In this document: positions 16,012-24,620 of the stretch, in pieces | Numbering within the stretch: position 1 is the first letter of the stretch | Layout of the letters: every line of letters begins with the position of its first letter | Source: Arthrobacter sp. KBS0702 | GTDB lineage: Bacteria; Actinomycetota; Actinomycetes; Actinomycetales; Micrococcaceae | Length of the DNA stretch: 64,000 nucleotides | Reading direction: 5' to 3' | Assembly (NCBI RefSeq): GCF_005937985.2 | Contig: NZ_CP042172.1 | Coordinates: 2,666,001 to 2,730,000 of the forward strand | The notes under the pieces: model-generated | Database searches by the model: none | Seen by the model: only the letters and a program-made list of their open reading frames with translations | What the model was told of the DNA's origin: nothing | Made by a program: the position numbers and the translations under genes

Positions 16012-17673
16012 ATGAGCGCGCGGCGGGACCGGTTCCGGCACATCGTGGAGACCTTGAGCAGGCACGGGCTGGGCTTCGCACTCGGCCATCTGGGCCTGGA
16101 CCGGCTGCACGTGCCCGGCCGCCCGTCTCCGCTTCTTCCCGACGCCGCCGTAGTGCCGCTGCCGGCACGGATCCGGCTGGCGCTGGAGGACCTGGGGGCG
16201 GTCTACATCAAATTCGGCCAGATCGTCTCCACCCGCACGGATGTGCTCCCGCCGGAATATGCCGCCGAACTGGCGAAGCTCCAGGACGCGTCGCCGCCCG
16301 TGCCGGCCGAGCAGATCCGCACCGTCATCGCCGAGGAGCTCGGGCCCCGCGCGGACCGGTTGCTGGTATCGCTGCAGGACGTTCCGCTGGCCACCGGCTC
16401 CATCGGCCAGGTGCACGAGTCGACGGTCGAACAGGCCGGCGGCCGCGACGAAGTCGTCGTGAAAGTGCGGCGTCCGGGCGTGGTGGCGCAGGTGAATGAG
16501 GACCTGGAGATCATGGCCGAGCTCGCCAAACGGGCCGAGCAGGCGTCGGCGGCCATTGCCGGTTTCCACGTTTCCGCGCTGGTGGACGAGTTCTCCCAGA
16601 CCATGCGCGCGGAGCTGGACTACCTGCAGGAGGCCCGGAACGCGGAGCAGTTCGCCGAGAATTTCGCCGGCGACAGCCGCGTCCATATCCCCCGGGTCTT
16701 CTGGGAAACCACCACCTCCCGCGTCCTGACCCTCGAGCGCGTCCGCGGCATCAAGGTCAACGACGTCCGGGCCCTGCGCGCGGCGGGGATCGACGCCGGC
16801 GGGCTCGCCGTCGAGGCCTGCAATATCCTGCTCAAGATGGTGTTCGAGGACGGCTTCTTCCACGCCGACCCCCATCCGGGAAACTTCTTCGTGGAGCCGG
16901 ATGGACGCCTCGGCATCATCGACTTCGGGATGGTGGGCCAGATCAGCGACACGGCACGCTGGAACCTGGTCCGGGTGCTGCTGGCCGTCGTCGAACAGGA
17001 CGCCGGACGGCTCACCACCGCCATGGTGCAGCTCTGCGGGGCCACGGAGGCCGCCGACGCCAGCGGCCTGCAGGCGTCGCTGGGCCGCCTCGTCGGGCGG
17101 TACGCCGGCCGGCCGCTGGCGCAGGTGCCGATCGTCCCGGTGCTGACCGAACTGGCGGGACTGCTGCGCGCGCACCGGCTTCGGCTGCCGCGCGAGACGG
17201 CCTTGCTGGTGAAGATGCTGATCATGGCGGACGGGCTCGGCAAGCAGCTGGATCCCGGGTTCGAGCTGACCGCCCAGCTGGCACCCTTCACGCGCAGGAT
17301 CCTCCTCGGATCGTTGTCCCCGGAGGCGCTGGCGTCGAGGCTGAAAAAGCTCGGCTGGGAGGCTCTGCAGTTCGGGACGGAGGCGCCGGAAATGGCCCGC
17401 CGGCTGCTCGAGGTCCTGGAACGCGGCGGCCTGGACGTCCACTTCCGGGCGGACGAGCTGGACCGGCTGCTGGACAAGGCCGAACGGACCGGCAACCGGG
17501 TAGTGGCGGGGCTGATCACCGCGGCACTGATCGGCGCCGTGGGCGAGCTCGTGTCCGTCCAGCCGGAGCGTTGGCGCGGTTGGCCGAAGGCCCTCGTCAC
17601 TGCGGGCCTTGGCGGGGTCGGCGCCCTGGGCGGTTATCTGGCCGTCACCTCCAGGCACCGCCGGCGGAGCTGA
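16012..17673 (+). CDS. ABC1/UbiB atypical kinase family protein
   Basis: Member of the UbiB/ADCK family of atypical kinase-like ATPases linked to isoprenoid quinone metabolism; here probably menaquinone or another isoprenoid, which is inference. The KxGQ motif (KFGQIVSTRTDVLPPEY) is near residue 64. The lysine strand VVVKVRRPG, catalytic loop HADPHPGNFF and metal motif IDFGMVG follow in order. Two weak hydrophobic segments near the C-terminus suggest membrane anchoring. 553 residues, normal for the family. Confidence 0.9.
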   Translation: MSARRDRFRHIVETLSRHGLGFALGHLGLDRLHVPGRPSPLLPDAAVVPLPARIRLALEDLGAVYIKFGQIVSTRTDVLPPEYAAELAKLQDASPPVPAEQIRTVIAEELGPRADRLLVSLQDVPLATGSIGQVHESTVEQAGGRDEVVVKVRRPGVVAQVNEDLEIMAELAKRAEQASAAIAGFHVSALVDEFSQTMRAELDYLQEARNAEQFAENFAGDSRVHIPRVFWETTTSRVLTLERVRGIKVNDVRALRAAGIDAGGLAVEACNILLKMVFEDGFFHADPHPGNFFVEPDGRLGIIDFGMVGQISDTARWNLVRVLLAVVEQDAGRLTTAMVQLCGATEAADASGLQASLGRLVGRYAGRPLAQVPIVPVLTELAGLLRAHRLRLPRETALLVKMLIMADGLGKQLDPGFELTAQLAPFTRRILLGSLSPEALASRLKKLGWEALQFGTEAPEMARRLLEVLERGGLDVHFRADELDRLLDKAERTGNRVVAGLITAALIGAVGELVSVQPERWRGWPKALVTAGLGGVGALGGYLAVTSRHRRRS

Positions 17674-17714
17674 ACCAGCGCCCCGCGGTAAGCGCCTCGC
17701 TGTGGGAAGTACAG

Positions 17715-18044
17715 CTAGCGCGCCCCGCGGCGGTTGCGGGCCAGGGCCACAAGGCGGAGGAAGGCCAGGACAAAGCAGGTCTCGATCAAGCCCATCAACC
17801 CGAGCCAGAGCCATTGCGCATGGCCGATGAAGTAGATCGCCCCGAGCGTGACCAGCACACTCCCCAGGACGAGGGCGTACACGGCGAAACCGAAGGCGAC
17901 GCGGGCGCTACGCACGCCCGTGCGGAAGCCAAAACCGAGAGGTTCACCGCCCGGGTAGCCGCCGACGCGGTCTTGCGCGGCCGGTTCGAGCCGGTCGAAT
18001 TCCTCCCACGGATCAGAGTCGTGTTCGCGCCGCTGTTCGGCCAT
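17715..18044 (-). CDS. Small membrane protein of unknown function
   Basis: 109 residues. A polar acidic N-terminus (about 45 residues) is followed by two hydrophobic segments (about 50-72 and 77-97) and a basic end (ARNRRGAR), giving a predicted hairpin membrane protein. I do not recognise a family. The ATG at 18044 follows GATAAT by six bases (leaderless). It is transcribed away from the ABC-F gene's 3' end, in the same direction, and converges with the UbiB-like gene. Confidence 0.7.
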   Translation of the reverse strand: MAEQRREHDSDPWEEFDRLEPAAQDRVGGYPGGEPLGFGFRTGVRSARVAFGFAVYALVLGSVLVTLGAIYFIGHAQWLWLGLMGLIETCFVLAFLRLVALARNRRGAR

Positions 18045-18050
18045 AGTCCT

Positions 18051-18056
18051 ATTATC
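18051..18056 (-). promoter_or_regulatory. Leaderless -10 (GATAAT) of the small membrane protein gene
   Basis: GATAAT on the minus strand, six bases, then ATG 18044. Confidence 0.6.
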
Positions 18057-18068
18057 CCGCGCTGGTGC

Positions 18069-19661
18069 CTAGGCGGCCCGTTGCCCGACCTCGCCGGGCC
18101 CGGCACCTGCCGCGCCGAAAATGAGCTGGCGGGTGGCGATCTTTTCGGTAAAGAACCGGTCGTGGCTGACCACAACGACGGCGCCGGGGAAATGCAGCAG
18201 CGCGCGCTCCATCACCTGGGTGCTGGAGAGGTCCAGATGGTTGGTGGGTTCGTCGAGCAGGAGCACCGAGGCGCCGGAGAGCAGGCACTGCGCCATGGCC
18301 ACGCGTGCCTTCTGGCCGCCGGAGAGGTTGCCGATCTTCTGCTTGAGGTCGGCCTCGGAGAACTGGAACATCGCCAGGAAGCGGTTGACGGACTTCTTCG
18401 TGGCGCTGAAGGCCAGGCTGTCCGGGAGCGCGTTGACCGCGTGCGACACGGTGTCGCCGTCGTCGAGCTCTTCCAGCATCCGGTTGTAGGAAACGAAGCC
18501 GGGGCCCTTGGCCCACGCCACCGCGCCCGAATCGGCCTGTTCCTCGCCGGTCAGGACCTTCAGCAGGGTGGACTTCCCGCTGCCGTTGGCGCCGAGCACC
18601 GCGATCCGGTTGCCCTTGCGGATTTCGAAGCTCAAGTCCTCGAACAGGAGTTTTTCGCCGTAGGCCTTGCCCAGACCTTCCACCCGGCACAGCACGTCCT
18701 TGACGTGCAGGCCGCCGTAGATCTCGGTGACGATCTGGTCGACGGGGCGCGGCGTGCGGGACTTCTTGATTTTGGCCAGCTGGTTGCCCAGCCCCCGGCC
18801 GGCGGCCTTGGCGGCTTCGCGGCGGTCGGCAATCCCCTCGGCCTCAAATGCGAGCAGTTCGGATTCGTGCACGAACTGCTGCTCGAGGGTCTTGAGCCGG
18901 AACTGCTTCTGGACCACGTATTCGCCGAAGTTTCCGGGGTATTCGTGCAGGTGGTAGTTCTCCACCTCGATGATCCGGGTGACGACGGAATCGAGGAACG
19001 TCCGGTCGTGCGAGACGATCACGGCCGCTCCCTTGAAGTCGCGGAACCAGTTCTCCAGCCATTCGACGCCGGCCACGTCAAGGAAGTTGGTGGGCTCGTC
19101 GAGCAGCAGCACGTCCGGGCCTTCGAGCAGGATCTTGGCCAGGGCGGCGCGGTTGCGCCAGCCGCCGGACAGCGAGTCGATCGCGCAGTGGCGGTGGCCG
19201 TCGTCGAAGCCCAGGGTGGTCAGCACGGTGTCGATGCGCCGCGGGTAGTCCCAGCCGTCGAGCCGGTCCATGTCCTCAAACAACGCAGCCTGCCGGCCGA
19301 TCAGCCGGTCCAGCTCGTCGGCGGGCGGGTCTCCGGCGATGGCGGCGTCGATGGCGGCAAGCTCGGTCTCCAGGGCCTTGATTTCGACGAAAAGGCCGTC
19401 CAGGACCTCGGTGATGGTCGAGTCGCCGTTCAGCTCGGAGAACTGGGAGAAGTAGCCCACCCTGGTCCCGAGTTCGATGCTGACAGTGCCGCTGTCCGGA
19501 GCCACCTGGTCGAGGATCAGTTTGAGGATGGTGGTTTTGCCGGATCCATTCTTGCCGATCAGGCCCAGCCGGTCCCCTGGTTCGAGCCGGAAGAACGCCT
19601 CGCGGAGAATCTGGGTGTTGTCGAAGCGGACGCTGACGTCATGCAGCCGAATCAGGCTCAC
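18069..19661 (-). CDS. ABC-F family ATP-binding protein
   Basis: Soluble twin-ATPase of the ABC-F family, which acts on ribosomes (translation factors such as EttA, or antibiotic-resistance types). Two nucleotide-binding domains are visible: GKNGSGKTT ... LSGGWRNR ... LLLDEPTNFLD, and GANGSGKST ... LSGGQKAR ... LLLDEPTNHLD. The linker between them is about 80 residues and charged. There are no membrane segments. 530 residues; the GTG start at 19661 has GAGAGGA upstream. Whether it protects against a drug or serves general translation cannot be told here. Confidence 0.93.
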   Translation of the reverse strand: MSLIRLHDVSVRFDNTQILREAFFRLEPGDRLGLIGKNGSGKTTILKLILDQVAPDSGTVSIELGTRVGYFSQFSELNGDSTITEVLDGLFVEIKALETELAAIDAAIAGDPPADELDRLIGRQAALFEDMDRLDGWDYPRRIDTVLTTLGFDDGHRHCAIDSLSGGWRNRAALAKILLEGPDVLLLDEPTNFLDVAGVEWLENWFRDFKGAAVIVSHDRTFLDSVVTRIIEVENYHLHEYPGNFGEYVVQKQFRLKTLEQQFVHESELLAFEAEGIADRREAAKAAGRGLGNQLAKIKKSRTPRPVDQIVTEIYGGLHVKDVLCRVEGLGKAYGEKLLFEDLSFEIRKGNRIAVLGANGSGKSTLLKVLTGEEQADSGAVAWAKGPGFVSYNRMLEELDDGDTVSHAVNALPDSLAFSATKKSVNRFLAMFQFSEADLKQKIGNLSGGQKARVAMAQCLLSGASVLLLDEPTNHLDLSSTQVMERALLHFPGAVVVVSHDRFFTEKIATRQLIFGAAGAGPGEVGQRAA

Positions 19662-19764
19662 TAATGCTGTCCTCTCAAGGGCGGGGTTCCGTTTCAGACT
19701 ATCGTGAACCGGCGGGGCAACCGGACGAGACCGGACCGATGAAACTCCCCCGCCGGATGCGAAA

Positions 19765-19799
19765 AAGGCTCCGCACCGCGCGAAGCGGTGCGGAGCCTT
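19765..19799 (-). terminator. Intrinsic terminator of the Pro/Thr-rich protein gene
   Basis: A perfect 15-bp stem (arms 19765-19779 and 19785-19799) with a five-base loop. On the minus strand it is followed by TTTTT. It lies 15 bases after the stop at 19814. Confidence 0.9.
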
Positions 19800-19813
19800 C
19801 CGTGCGGACTGCT

Positions 19814-20410
19814 CTACCGGTCGGACTTGCCTGACCGGTTGTGTGCGGCCTTCGGTGCGACTGCAGGTACCGACTGGGTTGCTTTTTCGCCGTAGGAAGG
19901 CACGGCGGGGGTGGCGGCGTGCTCGCTGCGGTGCTCGGCAGCGTTGGCGAGACCGGCCGCGCGGTGCTCAGCGGCGTTCTCGTGAGCCCAGGCACTGTTG
20001 CCGCCCTCCGAGGATTCGCCCTTTTCCTGATCGTCGGCCTCGCCGGCCTCGTCATCGCCGGCAGGTGCGGTCTCGGTCGGGGCCGGGGCGGGGGTCGTCT
20101 CGGTCGGGGCCGGCGCCGGAGTCGTCTCGGTTGGGGCCGGGGCGGGGGTCGTCTCGGTCGGGGCCGGGGCCGGGGTCGTCTCGGTCGGGGCCGGGGCCGG
20201 GGCAGTCTCGGTGGGCGCAACCGTGGGATCCGCCGTCGGGGTGGCGGTGGCCGTCGGGTCTGGAGTGACGGTAGCGGTCGGCTCGGAGACGAGTTCGGTT
20301 GCAGTGGCAGCCATTGCGGCGCCGGCACCGCCGGTGACTACGACGGCGGCGACAACGGTGGCCTTGCCCGCGGTGCCAAGGGCGCTGAGCCAGGTGAAGA
20401 TTCCTGCCAA
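19814..20410 (-). CDS. Membrane-anchored or secreted Pro/Thr-rich repeat protein
   Basis: 198 residues, no recognised domain. A hydrophobic segment at about residues 15-35 (signal or anchor) is followed by about five tandem copies of a nine-residue unit APAPTETTP (about residues 70-115), encoded by 27-bp DNA repeats. An acidic stretch and an Ala/His/Glu-rich tail follow. The start is TTG 20410 with AAGGA seven bases upstream. The architecture resembles the protein at 22752-23297; both flank the CsbD and LCP genes, so a cell-envelope role is plausible but unproven. Confidence 0.75.
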   Translation of the reverse strand: MAGIFTWLSALGTAGKATVVAAVVVTGGAGAAMAATATELVSEPTATVTPDPTATATPTADPTVAPTETAPAPAPTETTPAPAPTETTPAPAPTETTPAPAPTETTPAPAPTETAPAGDDEAGEADDQEKGESSEGGNSAWAHENAAEHRAAGLANAAEHRSEHAATPAVPSYGEKATQSVPAVAPKAAHNRSGKSDR

Positions 20411-20711
20411 GGGGTGATCCTTCCAGAGTGTTTACATTGAGGTCGGCGGACGTTCCCACACAACCAGCCGCGCGCAACGTTACCGAACGGAAAGTGCGGT
20501 CGGGGGCGGAATGGGTTTTCCTGCGGAATTCCTTGGCAAAAACACGGACATCGACAGGCTCCTGGGAAATATCCCAGCAGGGACCAACCACAACCCGAGG
20601 CGGGGCTCCGGGCCTGTCTGGACCATTTACTACTTGAAATCCTCACAGTAAGCATGCTTATGATGAGGTTGCGGTCGGATCGATTGGCCGCCAACCTGAG
20701 GAGGAAACAGC
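20411..20711. other. Divergent intergenic region upstream of csbD-like gene
   Basis: A 301-base gap with start regions at both ends. The right part holds the CsbD promoter and a 12-bp palindrome. A short dyad TGGGAAATATCCCA lies near 20565. The left part contains TAACG-like sequences but no promoter I would defend for the minus-strand gene. Confidence 0.6.
20634..20664 (+). promoter_or_regulatory. Candidate promoter of the CsbD-like gene with internal palindrome
   Basis: TTGAAA (20634-20639) and TATGAT (20659-20664) with a long 19-base spacer. The spacer carries the perfect palindrome TAAGCATGCTTA (20649-20660), which partly overlaps the -10 and could be a repressor site. Confidence 0.4.
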
Positions 20712-20888
20712 ATGGGACTAGGTGACAAGATTCAGAACGCTGCCGAGAAGGCTGGCGGCAAGGGCAAGGAAGCGGCCGGAAGCGCAACGGGCGACGAAAG
20801 CCTTCGTGCCGAAGGCAAAGCTGACCAGACCAAAGGTGATTTGAAGCAGGCCGGCGAAAAAGTCAAGGACGCCTTTAAGAAGGACTAG
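20712..20888 (+). CDS. CsbD family small stress protein
   Basis: 58 residues (MGLGDKIQNAAEKAGGKGKE...), highly charged, Ala/Gly/Lys-rich and without hydrophobic segments, matching the CsbD family of small general-stress proteins. The molecular role of the family is unknown. A strong GAGGAGG lies six to seven bases before the ATG. It has its own terminator hairpin at 20901-20934 and stands alone. Confidence 0.85.
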   Translation: MGLGDKIQNAAEKAGGKGKEAAGSATGDESLRAEGKADQTKGDLKQAGEKVKDAFKKD

Positions 20889-20900
20889 CCTGTACCCAAC

Positions 20901-20934
20901 CGAAGGGCACACCATAAAAATGGTGTGCCCTTCG
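20901..20934 (+). terminator. Terminator hairpin of the CsbD-like gene
   Basis: A perfect 15-bp stem (20901-20915 with 20920-20934) and an AAAA loop, 12 bases after the stop. There is no U-tract on either side, as is frequent in Actinobacteria. Confidence 0.75.
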
Positions 20935-21038
20935 CTGTGCCCCGACGGTCCTGCGCCAAGAGATCGACCCCCCGGGCTGAGAACCGCTCGTTGCCGGATC
21001 ATGACATGCCTGGGCGATGCTGAGGCCCCGCATAGGGT

Positions 21039-21062
21039 GTTGCTGGGTTGCTTCCCAGCAAC
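21039..21062 (+). promoter_or_regulatory. Hairpin in the LCP gene leader
   Basis: GTTGCTGGG (21039-21047) and CCCAGCAAC (21054-21062), a nine-pair stem with a six-base loop, just downstream of a -10-like TAGGGT (21033-21038) and 48 bases before the start. A transcript starting there would carry this stem near its 5' end. Confidence 0.35.
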
Positions 21063-21109
21063 AGTCAGTAACATGGCCGGGTCCGCACGTCCCCGGAGAG
21101 GTAGCCCCA

Positions 21110-22624
21110 TTGCGTCACGATTTGCCCGGCCGGGAAACCGGCACGCCCGCCCTGTACCCCGGGCATGGCACTCTGGTTGAAAGCAGCCTTAATCACCCCT
21201 GCCGGCGGCGTCCGCGCTGGCTCAAAGTCTCCGGCATCGTCGCTGTAGCGCTCTTGGTCGCTGTTGTCGCGTTCGGCGGCTACTGGCTTTGGCGGCTTCA
21301 GTCCAACATCAGCACCTCGGCCTTGGGCGCCGGTGGTGTGCGGACCGAAGGTCCCGTCGACGACAGCAAGGACCGGCTGCAAATCCTCGTCCTGGGCAGC
21401 GACACCCGCAGCGGCAAGAACGGACAGTACGGGTCCGCGGCCGATTCCTCTGGCTACGGCCAATCCGATGTGATGATGCTGCTGGACATCTCGGCGGACA
21501 ACAATCACGTCAACGTCGTCAGCTTCCCCCGGGACCTGCTGGTGGACGTCCCGGCCTGCCGGGACCGCGCGACCAACCAGGATCATGCGGCCCGTCCCGG
21601 GGTCATGATCAACAGCGCCATGGCAGACGCTGGGATTGGCTGTGCCGTGGACACGGTGAACAAGCTCACCGGGCTCGAAGTGGACCACTTCATGATGGCC
21701 GACTTCAACGCCGTGAAGGAACTTTCCAACACCGTCGGCGGCGTTGATGTCTGTGTCGATTCCGCCGTCAACGACCCCGATTCCGGCCTCCGCCTCCCCA
21801 AGGGCACCTCCCAGGTCCAGGGCGAGCAGGCCCTGGCTTTCCTGCGGACCCGTCACGCGTTTGCCAACGGCGGGGACCTTGGCCGGATCAAAGCCCAGCA
21901 GTCCTTCCTGGCTTCGCTGACCAGGAAGCTCAAGGCCGACGGCACCCTCGGCGATCCCCAAAAGGTCCTGGGCATTGCCGACACCATGACCAAGAATCTC
22001 ACGGTCGACGACGGGCTGGCGTCCGTCCCGACCATGCTGACCCTTGCCGGGCGGCTCAAGAACATCGACCCGGCCAAGGTTAACTTCATCACCGCGCCGA
22101 CCGTGCCGGCCGCTTCCGATCCCAACCGGCTGAGCTTGGACGAGCCCGCCGCCTCAAATCTCTTTGCTGCCCTGCGCCGCAGCCCCGATCTGTCCCAGCC
22201 TGCGCCGTCGTCGGACGCACCGGCCGAGGCGTCCAGCGCGCCCGCGGCTCCGGCCTACGACAAGGCCCTCCAACCGGTCACCGTTGCCAACGGCACCAAC
22301 CTGCCCGGCAGGAGCAGCGAGATCGGGGCGCTCCTCACTGGGGCCGGGTTCACCAAACTTGCCCGGATTCAGGCCCAGCCGCGGCCGCAAACCATGGTCT
22401 ACTACGGCGCCGGCTTCGCCGATGTGGCCTCCGACGTCGCTGCACTGTTCGGCCTGCCGCCCGCGAGCGTCCAGCAGGTAGCCGGCGTCCACGGTGTCCA
22501 GCTCTACGCCGGCCAGGACTTCGCCGCGGGCGCCAAGCCGTCAGCCCCGGCGTCGAATGCCGACGGCGCGGTCTCCCAGACGGCAAACGACCAAACCTGC
22601 CAGGCCACCAGCCAGGGAGGCTAA
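21110..22624 (+). CDS. LytR-CpsA-Psr (LCP) family cell-wall glycopolymer ligase
   Basis: Membrane-anchored phosphotransferase of the LCP family, which attaches wall polymers to peptidoglycan. A short cytoplasmic N-terminus and one membrane helix (about residues 41-62) precede the LCP domain, with LVLGSDTR, DVMMLLDIS, SFPRDLLVDV and RTRHAFANGGDLGRIKAQQ supplying the conserved Arg/Asp residues. A C-terminal LytR_C domain begins near VTVANGTNLPGRSS. I chose TTG 21110, eight bases after GGAGAGG; the ORF is open back to 21017. 504 residues. Confidence 0.88.
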   Translation: MRHDLPGRETGTPALYPGHGTLVESSLNHPCRRRPRWLKVSGIVAVALLVAVVAFGGYWLWRLQSNISTSALGAGGVRTEGPVDDSKDRLQILVLGSDTRSGKNGQYGSAADSSGYGQSDVMMLLDISADNNHVNVVSFPRDLLVDVPACRDRATNQDHAARPGVMINSAMADAGIGCAVDTVNKLTGLEVDHFMMADFNAVKELSNTVGGVDVCVDSAVNDPDSGLRLPKGTSQVQGEQALAFLRTRHAFANGGDLGRIKAQQSFLASLTRKLKADGTLGDPQKVLGIADTMTKNLTVDDGLASVPTMLTLAGRLKNIDPAKVNFITAPTVPAASDPNRLSLDEPAASNLFAALRRSPDLSQPAPSSDAPAEASSAPAAPAYDKALQPVTVANGTNLPGRSSEIGALLTGAGFTKLARIQAQPRPQTMVYYGAGFADVASDVAALFGLPPASVQQVAGVHGVQLYAGQDFAAGAKPSAPASNADGAVSQTANDQTCQATSQGG

Positions 22625-22707
22625 GCAACTGGGGCGCCGGACCCTGCTGGAGCGGATAGGCCGGCCTCCGCCCTCCTAGGGGTGTGCTGGCGCGCCGCGA
22701 TGCGAAC

Positions 22708-22745
22708 ACACGTCAGGGAGGGCCCCCAAGGCCTCCCTGACGTGT
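22708..22745. terminator. Bidirectional terminator hairpin
   Basis: A 14-bp perfect stem (22708-22721 with 22732-22745) and a ten-base loop, between the convergent LCP gene and the Ala/Pro-rich protein gene. It has no U-tract. Confidence 0.7.
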
Positions 22746-22751
22746 CAGTTG

Positions 22752-23297
22752 TTAGCGCCCGGAGCGGTCGGACCCTTCGCGATGGTCCCCGCGCCGGCTG
22801 TTGTCGTGGCCATGCTGGTCCGCACGGCCCCGCTGAAGGCCCTCATCGTGGCGAGTCTTTGCATGCTCGGAGACCTCCTTGTCTTCCGACTTGTCTTCCG
22901 AGGATTCAGCGGCTGCGGCGGGCTGGGTCTGGACGGGCTCCGCCGCCGGCGCGGCCGGTTTCGCGGCTTCGGCGTCGCCTCCGTCTGTCTCAGTTCCCTC
23001 CGCGTCCACGGCATCTTCTCCGGCTTTGTCGCCTTCGCCGGCTTCCGGCGTTTCACTGGCCGGCGCTGAAGCGGCCGGACTTGGAGCGGCGGGGGCCGAC
23101 GCCGAGGTAGTCGGGGCGGGCGCCGGGGTTTCCGAAGGCGTCTCAGATGGCGCGGGGGCCGTAACCGTCGGCTGGCTGCCGCCGTCGACGGTGGTCATGC
23201 TCGTGAAGGCTGCTGCGCCGCCGCCGAGGGCGACCGCACCCGCGGTCACCGAGGTGATGAGGAACTTGCTGGCCGCAAAGCTGGTCAGAATAGGCAT
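22752..23297 (-). CDS. Membrane-anchored or secreted Ala/Pro/Glu-rich protein
   Basis: 181 residues, no recognised domain. A hydrophobic N-terminal segment (about residues 12-32) precedes a long low-complexity region rich in Ala, Pro, Ser and Glu, and the protein ends in a basic His/Arg/Asp-rich tail (HGHDNSRRGDHREGSDRSGR). The ATG at 23297 has GGAGG six to seven bases upstream. Same architecture as the protein at 19814-20410 though sequence identity is low; probably a cell-surface protein. Confidence 0.7.
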   Translation of the reverse strand: MPILTSFAASKFLITSVTAGAVALGGGAAAFTSMTTVDGGSQPTVTAPAPSETPSETPAPAPTTSASAPAAPSPAASAPASETPEAGEGDKAGEDAVDAEGTETDGGDAEAAKPAAPAAEPVQTQPAAAAESSEDKSEDKEVSEHAKTRHDEGLQRGRADQHGHDNSRRGDHREGSDRSGR

Positions 23298-23620
23298 AGA
23301 GACCTCCGGAATTTCTCGTCTTGATTGCTCATTGGATATTTCTCGGATCAGGCTGCGGCTGCCTCATCGCATGTTCGGACTCGCCGAACGCCCACAACCA
23401 ACGTAGGCATAGTCCCCTGCGGTATTCAGCGTTCTTGCGGGGATCCTGCGGTCCTGTTCACCTCGCGTTTACCTCGGAGAAGAAATAGTCCGGGCGCATC
23501 CAAGGTGGGTTGCCCGGCAGCTCAAGAGCCAGGGGAAGGGGTGGGGAGCGGTAGCACGGGCCCCAGCGTTGCGGTGAGTTGCATTCCGGGCGGCGGGGAT
23601 TCAAAAACCCCTGCAAACTG
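23298..23620. other. Intergenic region 5' of the Ala/Pro-rich protein gene and 3' of tRNA-Ala
   Basis: About 320 bases. The 20 bases nearest the gene hold its Shine-Dalgarno. Beyond that I see no ORF with a credible RBS, no strong hairpin and no riboswitch I recognise. The tRNA transcript runs into it from the right. Confidence 0.5.
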
Positions 23621-23693
23621 TGGAGCTAAGGAGATTCGAACTCCTGACCTCTTCGATGCGAACGAAGCGCTCTACCAACTGAGCTATAGCCCC
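23621..23693 (-). tRNA. tRNA-Ala (anticodon CGC)
   Basis: 73 bases that fold as a cloverleaf. Acceptor GGGGCTA pairs with TAGCTCC (one G-T wobble), the D arm contains AGCTCAGTTGGTAGAGC, anticodon stem CTTCG/CGAAG encloses loop TTCGCAT with anticodon CGC (reads GCG), and the T arm contains GTTCGAAT. CCA is not encoded. The discriminator A is at 23621. Confidence 0.95.
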
Positions 23694-23740
23694 GCAACAA
23701 CGCCGCTCCCGAGGGGAACGGCGCTATCAACGTTCCTAGG

Positions 23741-24541
23741 CTACAAACTATCCGCCTGCATTGCCAGCCAGCCCTCAAATGTCTGCGTGCCGTGTCGTTC
23801 TTCGGGTACCAGATTCAGGCCCGCCCGCAGGTACCTGCCCATCCCTCCGGGCAGCGGCAATTCCACCTGGCGCCCGCGCGCACCCGTTGCCCGCTGCCAG
23901 GAGCCTGCCAGCTCGCGCATGTCCACAATCTCGGGACCGCCGATGGTCCGGAGGCGATGCCGGACGCCGGAAGGGGTTTCCAGCGCCGCCGCCAACAGGG
24001 CAGCCGCCACTTCGGAGTGGGCGATCGGCTGGAACCGGGCTCCTTTCACCACGGGAACCAGCCGGATCCTCGCGCCGGCGGCAAAGACGCGTGCCAGCAG
24101 GGAATGGAACTGCGTGGCGCGGAGCACCAGGGTCTCGAGCCCGGACTGCTCATAGACCTTTTCCTTCGCCGCCTTGGACCGGTAGTAGCCGACGCTGCTG
24201 CGGTCGCAGTTGACGATTGAGAGCAGCACCGCCCGCTCCACGCCGGCGTCCTGGGCTGCGGCCAACAGCCGTGCGCCGCCAGCGGCGAAATTCTTCCGCG
24301 CCTTGCCGGTGAGCCCCTCAAGGCAATCGACGACGACGTCGGCGCCGGCCAGCGCCGCCGCCAGCCCCTCCCCTGTGGTGACGTCGCCGCGGAAGTATTC
24401 AGCGCCGTCGACGTGCCCGGCCGTGCCCGGCGCTGGCGGATTGCGGCTGAGCACGGCCACCCGGTGCCCGCCGGCGACAGCCTGGCGCACCACTTCACGG
24501 CCCACCTGTCCGGTTCCCCCGGCAACGCAGATTCTCGTCAT
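23741..24541 (-). CDS. NAD(P)-binding NmrA/SDR-type protein
   Basis: Atypical short-chain dehydrogenase/NmrA-like protein, 266 residues. The N-terminal dinucleotide motif is GGTGQVGREV, with VLSRNP after the second strand and YYRSKAAKEKVYEQSG in place of the catalytic YxxxK, so activity is uncertain. Start ATG 24541 follows TAGCCT by seven bases (leaderless), directly after the terminator of the upstream gene. The longer ORF back to 24943 is antisense shadow of SepX/GlpR. Substrate unknown. Confidence 0.82.
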   Translation of the reverse strand: MTRICVAGGTGQVGREVVRQAVAGGHRVAVLSRNPPAPGTAGHVDGAEYFRGDVTTGEGLAAALAGADVVVDCLEGLTGKARKNFAAGGARLLAAAQDAGVERAVLLSIVNCDRSSVGYYRSKAAKEKVYEQSGLETLVLRATQFHSLLARVFAAGARIRLVPVVKGARFQPIAHSEVAAALLAAALETPSGVRHRLRTIGGPEIVDMRELAGSWQRATGARGRQVELPLPGGMGRYLRAGLNLVPEERHGTQTFEGWLAMQADSL

Positions 24542-24548
24542 GCGCCTC

Positions 24549-24554
24549 AGGCTA
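24549..24554 (-). promoter_or_regulatory. Leaderless -10 (TAGCCT) of the NmrA-like gene
   Basis: TAGCCT, seven bases, then ATG 24541 on the minus strand. Confidence 0.5.
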
Positions 24555-24574
24555 CCTGCCGCGGGCAACAAAAA

Positions 24575-24608
24575 GCCCCGGGCAGCCCAAATAACGGCTG
24601 TCCGGGGC
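24575..24608 (-). terminator. Intrinsic terminator of the SepX/GlpR-like gene
   Basis: A 13-bp stem with one G-T pair (24575-24587 with 24596-24608) and an eight-base loop, followed on the minus strand by TTTTTG. It is 12 bases after the stop. Confidence 0.88.
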
Positions 24609-24620
24609 GGAAGTTCAGGG

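Noticed and set aside
20411..20711. ECF-type promoter (GGAAC ... GTA) for the Pro/Thr-rich gene
   Set aside because: The GGAAC match lacks the expected GTT/GTC at the right distance, so it is too weak to report.
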